In this document: one piece after another, positions 20,300 through 32,689 of the stretch | How the letters are laid out: every line of letters begins with the position of its first letter | How positions within the stretch are numbered: position 1 is the stretch's first letter | Assembly (NCBI RefSeq): GCF_028640845.1 | Contig: NC_080540.1 | Coordinates: 50,698,561-50,762,560 of the forward strand | Direction of reading: 5' to 3' | Source of the DNA: Ahaetulla prasina | Lineage: Eukaryota; Chordata; Lepidosauria; Squamata; Colubridae | Length of the DNA: 64,000 bases | Position numbers and translations under genes: made by a program | Notes under the pieces: generated by a model | Told to the model about the DNA's origin: nothing | The model's input: only the letters and a program-made list of their open reading frames with translations | Database searches by the model: none

Positions 20300-21605
20300 T
20301 GAAGGGAATAGTAATAAATGAATAGAAACTTGTTATTCTATTGTACATATAGAATATGTCCATTTGAGCATTTATTTGTTAAGGATTTATAATATATGTA
20401 CCTCTGTAAAGACATATGTATGGAATCAATTGTATCTACAGAATCTACAATTCTACAGAGGAATTATTGAGTCTGTCATTTGCACCTCTATAACTGTCTG
20501 GTTCGGTTCTGCAACCCAACAAGAAAAACACAGACTTCAGAGGATAATTAGAACTGCAGAAAAAATAATTGCTACCAACTTGCCTTCCATTGAGGACCTG
20601 TATACTGCACGAATCAAGAAGAGGGCCGTGAAAATATTTGCAGATCCCTCGCATCCTGGACATAAACTGTTTCAACTCCTACCCTCAAAACGACGCTATA
20701 GAGCACTGCACACCAGAACAACTAGACACAAGAACAGTTTTTTCCCGAAGGCCATCACTCTGCTAAACAAATAATTCCCTCAACACTGTCAGACTATTTA
20801 CTGAATCTGCACTACTATTAATCGTTTCATAGTTCCCATCACCAATCTCTTTCCACTTATGACTGTATGACTATAACTTGTTGCTGGCAATCCTTATGAT
20901 TTATATTGATATATTGATCATCAATTTTGTTGTAAATATTGTACCTTGATGAACGTATCTTTTCTTTTATGTACACTGAGAGCATATGCACCAAGACAAA
21001 TTCCTTGTGTGTCCAATCACACTTGGCCAATAAAATTCAATTCAATTCAATTCAATCATTCCTGCATTAAGATCTAAATATGACTGAATTTTACAATATA
21101 GTTAGATTATATACCTTGTGGAACTTTTCTCCCATGTCTATGGTGCATATGCTTGGAGAAGGACATGTGGGCATTATCTTGTTCTTTGGCATAGGAGAGG
21201 AGCCCTGCTGAGGGTGCGCAGAGACATTCCTTAACACTAGAGAGCTGATAGATATTACGTAATAATGTATTAACAGATAGGTATGGATAGGTACGGGAGA
21301 AGAGAAAGTAATCTGAGAAAACAAAGAGAGAGATAATATATTCCTTTGAGGCATCTTGGATTAGCTAAAACCCTGGAGGGCCTGTCCAATAAGTCCAAAG
21401 GAGGAGGGAAATGGGTCATTGGGATAGAACTGTATATAATAAATGTTTTTGAAATCTAAGGGTGTGGCTTCCTGGCTCAAACTCCTTGTTGAGCTCTATG
21501 CTGGGATACCCCACCACATTTTGCAAAATTGCTTTCTTGTTTATTTTGAAATAAAATCTCTGTTTTTTCACTGAGCCAAGTTTGTTTGTTGAAGGCATTT
21601 CCAAC
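20112..21605 (+). mobile_element. Solo LTR (retrovirus-like), interrupted by a LINE
   Basis: The sequence starts TGTAGGATATAAGG and ends TTTCCAACA. The 4-mer atgc lies just before the start and just after the end, as for a 4-bp retroviral-type duplication. The right half has a TATA-like 'ctgtatataataaatg' near 21430 and polyadenylation signal 'gaaataaaatctc' near 21549. No internal coding region is present, so it is a solo LTR. A LINE at 20454-21058 and the 76-bp repeats distort its left half. Confidence 0.55.
20454..21058 (+). mobile_element. Rex1/CR1-like LINE 3' end with RT fragment
   Basis: About 107 codons (20454-20774) of RT C-terminus are open: RGIIESVICTSITVWFG, IIRTAEKIIATNLPSIEDLY and NSFFPKAITLLNK, then a stop. 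The 3' UTR ends 'cacttggccaataaa' and an (ATTCA)n tail. It matches 31671-32690. 5'-truncated and not functional. Confidence 0.8.
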
Positions 21606-21688
21606 AATGCCCACCATGGCTATGCCCACCCAGCAACCGGGCAGAGAACCCTTTGCTAACATTTTTGATGCCCACCCCTGGCTTGAAT

Positions 21689-22028
21689 CTGGCCTATAAT
21701 ACTACTGCAATGATTTAATAATTTCAGTGTACGGTGTTCTTTCTGGCTACTATTGTCTATGCAACTGCAACTCTGTGTGCAGCCACAGAATCTAGGAGAA
21801 TGAAAAATAGCCTCCAGTCATTTTGCTCTTACTTTCTGAAGAGCCAGTGTAGACCAGGCATAAAAAAATGTATACCGTGTTAAGAAATGGTCTCATTCAA
21901 AGAAAAATATGCTGAGAGTCCTGTACAATGCCTCATTGTTCTCAAGAATAAATAAATAACAACAGGTGTTAGCTGCAATACAATAATGATATCAAAACTA
22001 CTTATCAATAATTGCTTTGATATGAAAG
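21689..22028. other. No recognised feature
   Basis: No repeat end or domain-bearing frame recognised. Confidence 0.4.
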
Positions 22029-22925
22029 ATGACAAAGATTTACATTTTGGTAGAGGCCGAACAAAGGGGTGCAACCATTCTGGTTCTTCTTGATCTCTCA
22101 GTGGCTTTTCATACCATTGATCATAATATCCTTCTGGGCTGGCTACTGGATCAGGGAGTTTTACTGGTTGTTCTTCCTCATAGCCAGTTACATTTAGAGT
22201 TGACAGCACAAAAAATCCAGACTGAAGCCTCTGATTTTTGAGGCTTGGCACTCTTGCTTCGATTGCTTAATGTCCACATGAAACTGCTGAGTGAGGTCAC
22301 CTGTTGACATGGGGTAAGGTGTCATAGGTACAGTATGCTGATGATATTCAACTGTATATCTTGACCCCTGCTTGACCAAGTTGCACTGTTGAGGTCACCT
22401 ATCAGTGTCAGGAGGATGGAGAAGAATAGACTCAACCTTTACTCTTACAACATAAAGGCTGGAGGGTATGAGAGAGAGTGGCTGGCTCAAGGTCACCCAT
22501 CCTGAAAGTCTGGTCATCACCTATAGAACTGTTAGTAGCATGGAGCTTGATTATCTGAGGAAGTGCCTCCTTCTCATCATTCCTGTCTGTTCTGTAAAAT
22601 TTGACCCAGGAAGTGTGCCTTTTCTGTTGCAGGGTCTGCCCTCTGGAACAGCACTTTTCTCCCAGAGATTTGCAGCATCTTGACTCTGCAAACCTTAGAA
22701 CAATCCTAGAGCTTTCCCCCAAAGCTCTAGGATAGTTCATTTGTGGGTCCATTGTGTGTGTATTGCTTATATTGGTTGTATATTGATCTTTCCCCCAGTT
22801 TAGTAATATTTCTTTTCTGTTCATTTTGTCTCCTTTCTTAAAGTAGTATATTGCTTTGTAACTGCTCACCACCCAGAATCAGATTGGGTTCAGGAGACCT
22901 TATGAACTGAAATTCTAAATAAATA
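22029..22925 (+). pseudogene. Old L2-like LINE remnant with RT motifs
   Basis: An early RT block reads ILVLLDLSVAFHTIDHNILL (near 22079-22138). A catalytic-box relative, QYADDIQLYI, lies near 22330. Near 22630 'gccctctggaacagcac' corresponds to the GPALWN block close to the C-terminus. Between these, segments are missing and frames change. The 3' end fades into 'ctaaataaatataaata'. Inactive. Confidence 0.6.
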
Positions 22926-23169
22926 TAAATATTAATGTAATTGATGGTGGCCTAAGTCACAGTAATGAACATGGACAGATCATAAGTCTTCATCTAAAGG
23001 GCCTGATGGGCATGGTTAGCAAGCTTGTCAAACACAATATGACCCTGAAATGCCTATGAACTGGTGATCTATTTCAAGAGACTATTTATTATTTGAGTGA
23101 AACTCCCTATTCTGTGCTTCCTGCAGGAATTTAAACTATCCTCAACAATTAGCTATAGAGCCTTTCCCA

Positions 23170-24600
23170 GAACAAATCCAGTTGAAGAAGAGACAATCAC
23201 TTCTCCAGGTAATTTGTTCCATTGGCAAACTCTTCTTATTTTTTAGGATTATTTTTTTTTTGTAATATTCAGTTAGAATCTACTTTTTTGAAAGTTAAAT
23301 TCATTCTTTTGTGTCCTGCCCTCTGGAAGGAGAAGGATCTTGATCTTTTTTTTTTTTTTTTGGTGATTTCTTGTCAAGTATTTGGGAAGGGGCACCATAT
23401 TCCCTTCTCATTTTTCTCTTTGTAAAGTTAAATATTCCCCATTGTTTCACTCTGATCATCATTGTTAGTCTCGTGATCATCCTTTTCACTTTTTGAGTGA
23501 ACCTGTTTCAGTTTGTTCATACCTTAAAATGTGTTATCCACAACTAGAGTCCATACCTGAGGTGGAGTCTGAAATATAGAGGATAAAACAGATTACTTCC
23601 CATGATTTAGAAATAATGTTTCTGTTGATTAAGCCTAAAACTGCATTTACGGTGTTTATAGTCACAGCGGCCTTTTTCATGTTCATTGCTGACTCATATT
23701 TAGTTTATCAAATGCTGTTCTTTGTGGCACCCATTTGATTCTTCCCTCTATTTTAATGAGAAACTGTTAATGAGTACTCTGAGTACAATTTTCAAGCCAG
23801 TGATGTGTTTATTTAATTGTCATTCCATCCATCCCTGTCTAGCTATTTTGGTAATTAATGGAGTTCTTTGCCATATGCTTTGCTAAAATCAAGATATATT
23901 ATATTTACAGCATTCCCACATTTTATTACCTGATTAAAAATTAGATAAGTCTGGTCAAGACTTGTTCTTCATAATTTATTTATTTATTTATTTATTTTGT
24001 CACAATATATATAAGTATCATACAGAAAAGATTATATAGTGTATAAACATATATAAGAGTAAATATTAGGAGGAATAAGCATATATATATATAAGAAGGA
24101 GAAAAAGAAAAACAATAGGACAGGAACGGTAGGCACGTTTGTGCTCTTATGCACGCCCCTTATGGTCCTCTTAGGAATGGGGTGAGGTCAATAGTAGAAA
24201 GTTTTTGGTTAAAGCTTTTGGGTTATTCCATGCTGACTTCTAGAAATCACTGCATTACTTTAAAAGTGCTGTCAGATCAATCAATTTATGGTCTAGAATT
24301 GTTCCAGTTACCAGCATCAGTTTGATTGGATTAGATCCTTTGATCCTTCATTCCCATCTTTTTAAGAATAAGGACAAAAGTTACCCCTCCCTAGTCACCT
24401 GATACATCCAAAGTTTCTCAAAGAAAATACATAATTAACATGTGGAATTTACCTGGTCCAAGAAATTTATATTTGCTGAATGTAAACATGTATCTTCTGA
24501 CAGCATTTAGGTCAATCACATGATTTAATCCTACCCTTTCACCTTAGTGTTCAAAGTTACCAGTTGGAATATATACTCTGTTGTTGGAGAAAATTGGGCC
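23170..24600 (-). mobile_element. Ancient CR1-type LINE, split by a LINE tail
   Basis: The text has the inverted order of CR1: 'atgttcattgctgactcata' near 23678, 'tatgctttgctaaaatcaag' near 23873 and 'gacttgttcttcataa' before the break, 'ccatgctgacttct' after it. The two halves join cleanly once the insertion at 23974-24223 is removed. No long frame survives. Confidence 0.5.
23974..24223 (-). mobile_element. CR1/L3-like LINE 3' end
   Basis: A (TTTA)n start, 'tttgtcacaatatatataag', a UTR with 'aggaacggtaggcacg' and 'gcacgccccttatgg', then the last codons. It is the inverted form of the 3' end at 45345-46640. Only the tail is present. Confidence 0.75.
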
Positions 24601-24649
24601 AAAATAGATGTTGAGAAGATGTTGTTTTTTCTTTGTTATGTAGTACTGC

Positions 24650-25342
24650 TAACAGAATAACAAAGTTGGAAGGGACTTTGGAGGTCTTCTAATTCAACAC
24701 AAAAGACCGTATTCCATTTCAGACAAATGATTGTCCAATCTCTTCTTAAAAAACTTCAGTGATGGAGGACTCACAACTTTTGAAGCCTAACAATTCCATT
24801 AATTGTTCAAACTGTCATGAAATTTCTTCTTATTTCTAGGTTGGTTCTCGCTTTGGTTATTTTCCATCCACTGCTTTTTATTCTTCCTTTGGGTGCTTGG
24901 AGAATTTGTTGACCCGCTCTTCTTTATGCAGCCCCTTAGATATTGGAACAATGCTATCATGTGACCTCCCCTAGTCCTTCTTTTCATTAGACAGACCCAA
25001 TTCCTACAACTGTTCTTCATATGTTTTAGCCTCCAGTCCCCTAATAATCTTTCTTGCTCTTCTCTGCACTTTTTCTAGAGTCTCTACATCTTTTTTATAT
25101 TGTGTTGACCAAAACTGAATGCAACATTTCAAGTGTGATCTTACCAAGGCATTATAAAGTGGTATTAACACTTTGTATGATATTGATTCTGTTCCTCTGT
25201 TAATGCAAGGTAGGACTGTGTTGGCTTTTTTGGCAGCTGCAGCACACTGCTGGCTCATATTTAAATGATTGTCCACTTGTACAACTTGTACAAACTCCAA
25301 GATTACAAGATTTTGTGAGCATGTTTTTCTTTTTCTTAGCAC
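24650..25342 (-). pseudogene. CR1 LINE 3' end with RT fragment
   Basis: On the minus strand frames at 25342-25004 and 25020-24799 read [46 protein letters not shown] and KNSCRNW..MKRRTRGG, separated by a frameshift. The 3' UTR ends 'cttccaactttgttattctg' (24659-24678 in complement). 5'-truncated. Confidence 0.75.
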
Positions 25343-26233
25343 CTTTCATCAACCTCTGCTGTTTGTGAACTTTAGCAACAGAGTCTGGAGAAAGATGGAG
25401 AATGGGCCAGAAGGATAATTTCTTTTGCATAAGCATACTTCATTAAGTGTCCCTGCATTATGGATTTTGTAGTCTGCATAGTTTTTATAAACAGTCAATG
25501 AAGCAGCCTACGATCTGAATTCAGCTACCCTAGTTCTTAGTTTGTGTGATTTAATCTGCTCCATTTGTTAACAAGTCCTACAAGGCATTGAAACCTGGAT
25601 GCTCAGGTAGTTCTGGAAAATGTTTTCCTAGACTTCCGGTGGTTTCGTTTTCCCCGGGAGGACGTCTGGAATGGCGTCCCGAACTGAGATTCTGTAAAAG
25701 CTGGTGAAAAGCTGTTAGCCAGCTTCAAAGCTTTTCTCTGGGTGAAAGAGATTAGCAAGAGCGGCTGGATAGCAGAAGATTGCCCCAGGGGCTCTGCTTT
25801 CTTATGCAGAGTCTCGGAGGGGTGCCTGCCTAACCCAGCCCACTCCAGACTCGGCTCGATCCTGCTAATTAAGCAGGACAAGAGGAAAACGCCCACCTCT
25901 GCTCAATTGATTCCGTTTTGAATAACTAAAAGCAGACGGGACAAATACAAGTGATCGATTACTGGGGAAGCAAGAAGAGAGCTGACTTCTACTCCTTTTT
26001 AAAAGGGGAAAACTTTTTCTCACTTGAACTTAGTGAAGGAAGAAATGGCGTCTGAGAGGAAGTGGATTGGAGGCTGCTTGTGAGAGAAAGCAAAGTTCGT
26101 CTTTGTGGATTTTAGCTGAATAGAAGCTTTCCATAGGAGGCAAGGTGAAAGTTTTTATTTTACAACTTTAATTGGAGACTTTTTGAGACTTTGAGATTTT
26201 ATAATTCTAATTAGAGACTTTACTTAAATTAAA

Positions 26234-27251
26234 ATGGCTTCTAAGCCACCAAAAGCTCCCATGATGAGAAGGGGGTCTGAAACTAATTTAGAAGATATAT
26301 TAAAGGAACAGAATAGAGTTTCTGAAGAGCGATTTAAAGAAATTATGAATAATATTCATGGTGTGAAGGATCAACTTAGGGAAGAAATTAAAGAGACTAA
26401 TAAAAAAATTAGAGAAGATTTATTGATGGTTTTTCAAGGTTTGGCAAAAAATTTGGAAGTAATGGAGGATAAAGTGGAAGTAATTAGTCAAGCAAATCAG
26501 TATTTGGATAATAAAGTTGAGAGCTTCAAAATAAAGTGGATAAAAATGAGGATCATGTGGTGGTATTGCAATATAGAGCGTTGGAGAAGGCTTTGAGAAT
26601 TAGGGGTCTTCAAGACCGAAGGAAGAAGATCTTAAAAAGGTTATATCAGAAGCCTTAGCTGAAATGTTAGGCATGGACCCTCGAGAAGTTGATTTTCAAA
26701 TTGATAAGGCATATAGGGTTAATTCTTGGGTAGCGAGGCAGAAAAAGCTCCCAAGAGATATTGTAATTTATTTTTTAACTTCTACAATAAGAAATCAGAT
26801 TTTGCAAGCTACATACCAAAAGAAATTGCAAATAGCAGAACAGGAGGTGTTGGTTTTGAAAGAGATCCCTGCTAAAATGTTAAAGGATAGAAGGGATTTT
26901 AGGTTTTTTACACAAGAGCTTAAGAAGCATCAGATTCAATATAGAGTGGAGGTTCCAATTGGTTTAACAGTATTTTTTCAAGGCAGGAGATATCGAATTG
27001 ATACTGAATTGAAAGCAAAAGATTTTCTTTTTAATGTATTGAAAGTGGATGTAGAAACAGTGGATAAAAGTCTTCAAGAGAAACAGAGTGGGGAAGCTGA
27101 AACTGCACCTGTGATATCAGTACCTCAAGAACAATCTCAAGAACAAAGAGTGACAAGGGGAGCTATTAGGCGTAAGGAGATGGAGGAACGACTTCAAAGA
27201 CAGGAACGGATTCTACTACTGAAGCTGTGGGAGGAGCCAAGTCAAGAGTGA
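26234..27251 (+). pseudogene. L1 ORF1 (RNA-binding coiled-coil protein), one frameshift
   Basis: It starts MASKPPKAPMM at 26234. The first about 110 residues form a charged coiled-coil (EERFKEIMNNIHGVKDQL...), fitting the trimerising region of L1 ORF1p. Near 26540-26600 the frame is lost; the RRM and C-terminal domain continue in another frame (26664-27251), including LGMDPREVDFQIDKAYRV and IPAKMLKDRRDF. ORF1p normally binds L1 RNA as a trimer and chaperones reverse transcription. The break prevents a full product. Confidence 0.85.
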
Positions 27252-27299
27252 GGGTCTTCAGCTAATTGCTCAGAAGCTTCAAGAGGCCAGAGATGGCAA

Positions 27300-30200
27300 A
27301 TAAATTTTGACATGGAATGTTAATGGTTTAAATTCAGCACAGAAAAGAAGAAAAATATTCCATTATTTGAAACAATTTAAAATGATGTGATATGTTTGCA
27401 AGAGACACATATAAAATTATCAGATCAGAAATATTTGATTAATTCAAATTAGGTAAACATTTTGTTTCTTCTGCTCGAATAAGAAAAATGGTATAGTTAT
27501 ATATTTGAAGAAAAATATATCAAGTAAATTAATTGAAACGGACATTCAAGGAAGATATATTGCTATTGAATTGATTTTAGAAGGAAAAAAGACACTTGTG
27601 ATTGGCATATATGCACCTAATCAACAACAAGAAAAATTTTATAAACTGTTACATGAAAAATTGACTTTTTGGGACTATAAAACATTTATTATATTAGGGG
27701 ATTGGAATGGTGTAATGGACATTAGAAGAGATAAAAGAACTCTTTCTAAGAAAATTCCTATGCATGCAAAATTGCCTAAATCTTTTTTTGATTTGATGGA
27801 AGATTTTGAGTTGAAAGATATATGGAGAAGGCAGAATTTTGATGATAGAGATTATACTTATTTTTCGGATAGGCATCAATCTTTTTCACGTATTGATTTT
27901 ATATTAATTACCAATGACTTGCTTTCTAGGGTTAGGAAAACAAAGATATTTCCAAGGTGTTTAACTGATCATAGTCCGGTATGGATGGAGTTGCAATATG
28001 AAGGTGGAAGAAGATCATGGAGAATAAATGAAAATTTGTTTAGATATGAGGATAATGTAAATCAATGTAAAAACAAATGAAAGAATTTTTGATTATAATT
28101 TGGGAAAGGAACTTCGATAGAAATGGTGTGGGACGAGCAAGGCCTTTATGAGAGGAAATTTGATATATATTAATAGTAGACAGAGGAGAAAACTACAAAA
28201 CAGCATAGGGATTTAGAAGAGGAAATTCAGAGGAAACAACAATTATTGGTATATAATCCACATGATTTAAAAACTACTGAGGCGATAAAGATATTACAGA
28301 GTCAATTTAATATGTTAATGGCAGATCAGATGGCAACCAATATACAATATGCTAAACATAATACTTTTTGTAATGCCAATAAATCAGGAGGTGGTTGGCT
28401 TATATGTTAAGGAAAAGACAGAAAGCACGTACTATTGAAGGAATTGAATACAAGGGTAAAGTGCGATTTCAACAGGATAAAATTAAAAAAGCTTTCTTGG
28501 AATATTATACAAATTTATATGCCAGAGATACAATATTGAATATGGATATTGATAAATATTTGAAAGAATATAAGGTTAAAGGTTTAACTAATGAACAAAG
28601 GGAAGAGTTGAATCGGCCTATAACTTCTGAGGAAATTATTTTGGTAATAAAGCAATTAAAATTAGGGAAATCCCCAGGCACAGATGGACTTACAGCAATA
28701 TATTATAAAAAGTTACAGGATGAGATAGTTGGTCCACTTATGGAGTTATTTAATCAGATATTGATGGGAGGAGGAGTACCACCATCATGGAGGACTACTT
28801 TTATTTCATTGATACCAAAAGAGGATCAGGATTGTACTAAGCCTGGGAATTATAGACCAATTTCACTCTTGAATAATGATTATAAGATTTTGCAAAAATA
28901 ATGGCAAATAGGTTAATGGAAATTGTACAACAAAGGATTCACACTGACCAGTCTGGTTTTATAAAAGGGAGACAAATGAGGAATAATGTTAGGCAGATAG
29001 TGAATTTATTGGAATATTTGGAAAAGAAAAATCAGATTCCGCAGCGTTTATATTCTTGGATGCAGAGAAAGCTTTTGATCGTTTGCATTGGGAATTTTTA
29101 TTTAAATTAACAGACAAAATGCAATTTGGAAATGGTTTTATCGAATACTTAGGGCAATTTATGGAGAGCAAACAGCTCAGATAATAATTAATGGTAGTTT
29201 GACAGATAGTTTTAAAATTGCGAAAGGAACAAGGCAGGGGTGTCCTTTATCACCTTTATTGTTTATTTTATCTTTGGAACCTTTATTGGATAAGATAAGA
29301 GAGTTAAGGAGATAGAGGGTATTAGAATTAGAAGATATGAATATAAAGTCAGAGCATTTGCAGATGATTTGGTTGTTATGTTGACTCAGCCTATAAATTC
29401 GAGTGTATATTTGTTGGAAGTAATTAATCAATATGGAAGGGTCTCAGGGTTTAAAGTGAATCAAAATAAAACAAAAGTGTTAACCAAAAATATGATTAAG
29501 AACCAGAAAGAAAAACTAGAGGAAATAACAGGATTTGAAATTGTAAAAAAGGTTAAATATTTAGGAGTCTTTCTTACTTCATCAAATGGAAAATTGTATA
29601 AGAATAATTATGATGTGTTATGGAAAAAAATTCAGAAGGAAATGAATACTTGGAAAAATTACAATTATCTTTGTTAGGAGAATAGCAGCTATAAAATGAA
29701 TGTTTTGCCTAAATTCTTGTTCTTGTTTCAGATGATACCAATAATTAAGAAAGATAAAAATTTGGATGAATGGCAGATTGGAATTAATAAATTTATATGG
29801 GAAGGAAAAAGCGAGAGTCAAAATGAAAATAATGCAAGATACACGGGAAAGAGGAGGATTAAAAATGCCTAATTTAAAACTGTATTATGAAGCAGTTGTT
29901 CTTTCGGTAATAAGTGATTGGTTTAATTTGACGGAGGAAAGGATTTTGAATATAGAAGGTTATGATTTATTATATGGTTGGCATGCATATTTATTGTATG
30001 ATAAGAAAGTAGATAAAGCTTTTAAGAATCATGTGTTGAGAATTTCTCTTCTGCGTGTCTGGAAAAAATATTATTATAAGTTAAATTACAAAATTCCTAT
30101 ATGGGTATGTCCTCAGCATGCAGTAGAGAATATAAATATAGAACAGGAACAAGAAATGATTACTTATAAAGATCTTTTATACAATGAGAGGGGAAATTTA

Positions 30201-31020
30201 CAACTAAAATCTTTGGATACATTAAAAGAAGAAGGGAGGATTTATACTTGGTTTCAATATGGACAGTTAAAGGCTAGATGGAAAGAAGATCAGAAAATTG
30301 GTATCATTCAAAATGAAGAAAATCTGGTTAAACAAATTAGAAATCAAACTCAGGGACATATAAAGAGATTGTATACTGTGTTGATAGAAATAGATTCTGA
30401 AAGAGATTTAATAAAGGATTGTATGATAAAATGGGCACAGAATATTCAAGAACCAATAATGTTGGAAACATGGGAAAAAATTTGGGTTAGAAATGTTAAA
30501 TTTACATAGCGCAGAATTTAAGGAAAATTTTTATAAGATGTTTTATAGATGGCATTTAGATCCTAAGAAATTATCATGTATGTATCCAGATATGCAAGCG
30601 AAATGTTGGAGATGTAATTGTGATGATGCTACATATTTTCATGTATGGTGGACTTGTAAGAAAATTAAGTCTTTCTGGATAAGAATCTGGTGGATTATGC
30701 AGAATGTTCTGAAGAAGAAGATAAAGTTCCTACAATTTTTCCTTTTGGGAATAACAACGGACTGTACAGTGATTGAGACTAAGTTGATTTTGAACTTAAT
30801 AACAGCAGCACGACTGTTGATTGGACAATATTGGAAGAAAAAATAATTACCCACAATAGAAGAATGGATATTGAAAGTTTCCAATTTGGCTGAGATGGCT
30901 AAAATCTCAGCCTTCTTGAAAGACAGTACTCAAGAAAAATATTTAAATGAATGGAAGAACTGGATTGATTATATTCAAAATAGATATCAGATTAAGAAAT
31001 TTCGGATTGCTTTTGAATGA
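27300..31020 (+). pseudogene. L1 ORF2 (endonuclease and reverse transcriptase), many breaks
   Basis: The endonuclease begins TWNVNGLNSA near 27311; GDWN, SRIDFILI and LTDHSPVWM are retained near 27700-27990. RT blocks follow: KSPGTDGLTA, PGNYRPISLL, DQSGFIKGRQ, then FLDAEKAFDR and GTRQGCPLSPLL after frame changes, and FADDLVV near 29354-29374. A C-terminal cysteine cluster CWRCNC...HVWWTC lies near 30604-30660. The natural stop is at 31018-31020. I count about ten frame changes or stops, so it is dead. Confidence 0.88.
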
Positions 31021-31256
31021 AGGATGTTATTTTTGATTTTAATGGAAGAAGTCAGGTTATGTGAGAGAGAAAGATTATAATTGTGTTAGATTTTAAAAAT
31101 TTAATGTATGACTGTTTTGTTTAAGGAACTATACCTTGTGTTTGCTCCGGGAAGTCCGGGGGGGGGGACGGGGGTTTAGGAGGGAGGGGGGAGGGGGAAA
31201 ATTTAATTGTTGTAAAACCTTTTCAATAAAAAAAAAAAAAAGAAAATGTTTTCCTA

Positions 31257-31670
31257 CAGCTTCCCTGGCTTACTTCTTTATTACACGATTTACCTAACTT
31301 CCTCCATAGTGTTCAAGCTCACAGTGGCATTAGGCATGGTCTATTGTTTCCCCCACCTCCACTTTATCTTCATCAAAAGGTAGAATGTGAATGAATTTTC
31401 TGTTGTTAGAAAAGAACTTCTAACAGTAAGAGCAATTTAATAGTGGAGCCAATTATGTAGAGGAATAGTGAGATAGTGTATATGTACAAACCAGGGCTAG
31501 ACAGATCTCTGTGTGAGTTGCTTTGATTTGGATACTTGGATACCTGGGCTAGGTAGGGGATTGATTTAAGTGGCTCCTTCTAGCATTAGGATTCTGTGAC
31601 ACTATTTTGTAAAATAGGTTAAGTTAAGGAGGGAAAAAATGTGTATAGCAATAACACTTAGACTTATATA
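31257..31670. other. No recognised feature
   Basis: No convincing repeat end or frame between the L1 and the next LINE tail. Confidence 0.4.
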
Positions 31671-31758
31671 GAATAGAATAGAATAGAATAGAATAGAATA
31701 GAATAGAATAGAATAGAATAGAATAGAATAGAATAGAATAGAATAGAATAGAATAGAA
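31671..31758. repeat. (GAATA)n microsatellite fused to a LINE tail
   Basis: About 17 perfect pentamers, continuous with the 3' end of the LINE at 31759-32690 (minus strand). Frames read across it (FYSIL repeats) are artefacts. Confidence 0.95.
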
Positions 31759-32019
31759 TTTTATTGGCCAAGTGTGATTGGACACACAAGGAATTTGTCT
31801 TGGTGCATATGCTCTCAGTGTACATAAAAGAAAAGATACGTTCATCAAGGTACAACATTTACAACACAATTGATGATCAATATATCAATATAAATCATAA
31901 GGATTGCCAGCAACAAGTTATAGTCATACAGTCATAAGTGGAAAGAGATTGGTGATGGGAACTATGAAACGATTAATAGTAGTGCAGATTCAGTAAATAG
32001 TCTGACAATGTTGAGGGAA

Positions 32020-32688
32020 TTATTTGTTTAGCAGAGTGATGGCCTTCGGGAAAAAACTGTTCTTGTGTCTAGTTGTTCTGGTGTGCAGTGCTCTATAGCG
32101 TCGTTTTGAGGGTAGGAGTTGAAACAGTTTATGTCCAGGATGCATGGGATCTGCAAATATTTTCACGGCTCTCTTCTTGATTCGTGCAGTATACAGGTCC
32201 TCAATGGAAGGCAAGTTGGTAGCAATTATTTTTTCTGCAGTTCTAATTATCCTCTGAAGTCTGTGTTTTTCTTGTTGGGTTGCAGAACCGAACCAGACAG
32301 TTATAGAGGTGCAAATGACAGACTCAATAATTCCTCTGAGGAACTGGATCAGCAGCTCCTTGGGCAGTTTGAGCTTACTGAGTTGGCGCAGAAAGAACAT
32401 TCTTTGTTGTCCTTTTTTAATGATGTTTTTGATGTTAGCTGTCCATTTGAGATCTTGCGATATGATAGAACCCAGAAATTTGAAGGTTTCTACTGTTGAT
32501 ACTGTGTTGTCAAGTATTGTGAGAGGTGGAAGTATGGAAGGGTTTTTCCTAAAATCTACCACCATTTCTACGGTTTTGAGTGTGTTCAGTTCCAGATTGT
32601 TTTGGTTGCACCACAAGGCTAGTCGTTCGACCTCTCGTCTATATGCGGATTCGTCATTGTCTCGAGTGAGACCAATCACTGTTGTGTC
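32020..32688 (-). pseudogene. Rex1/CR1-like reverse transcriptase, C-terminal half
   Basis: One open frame of about 222 codons. It begins just after the catalytic palm, with RREVERLALWCNQNNLELN, then KTVEMVVDFRKN, FKFLGSIISQDLKW, KKGQQRMFFLRQLSKL, ESVICTSITVWFGS, LPSIEDLYTARIKKRAVK and a typical FFPKAITLLNK end. No endonuclease and no (Y/F)ADD. The first few codons (MKWYDTT) are contributed by the neighbouring SINE. The clade is uncertain between Rex1 and other CR1-group lineages. Confidence 0.75.
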
Positions 32689-32689
32689 A

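Larger units (their letters stand above)
19830..21680. mobile_element. Non-autonomous hAT with nested solo LTR and LINE
   Basis: The left end is CAGAGGTGGGCTGC and the right end (minus) is CAGGGGTGGGCATC. Flanking 8-mers gcttgaac (19822-19829) and gcttgaat (21681-21688) agree at 7 of 8. hAT sequence covers about 19830-20116 and 21606-21680; everything between is later insertion. It is the better-preserved partner of 79-1415. Confidence 0.75.
25631..31241 (+). mobile_element. Full-length L1 retrotransposon, frameshifted
   Basis: A 5.6-kb element with 5' UTR (25631-26233), ORF1, ORF2, a G-rich 3' UTR and poly-A (31227-31241). A perfect 15-bp target duplication, gaaaatgttttccta, flanks it at 25616-25630 and 31242-31256. 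The polyadenylation signal 'caataaa' precedes the A-tail. A second, truncated copy of the same 3' end is at 51568-51957. Breaks in both ORFs make it inactive. Confidence 0.93.

Noticed and set aside
31624..31869. FYSIL-repeat frames on the minus strand
   Set aside because: Translation of the (GAATA)n array.
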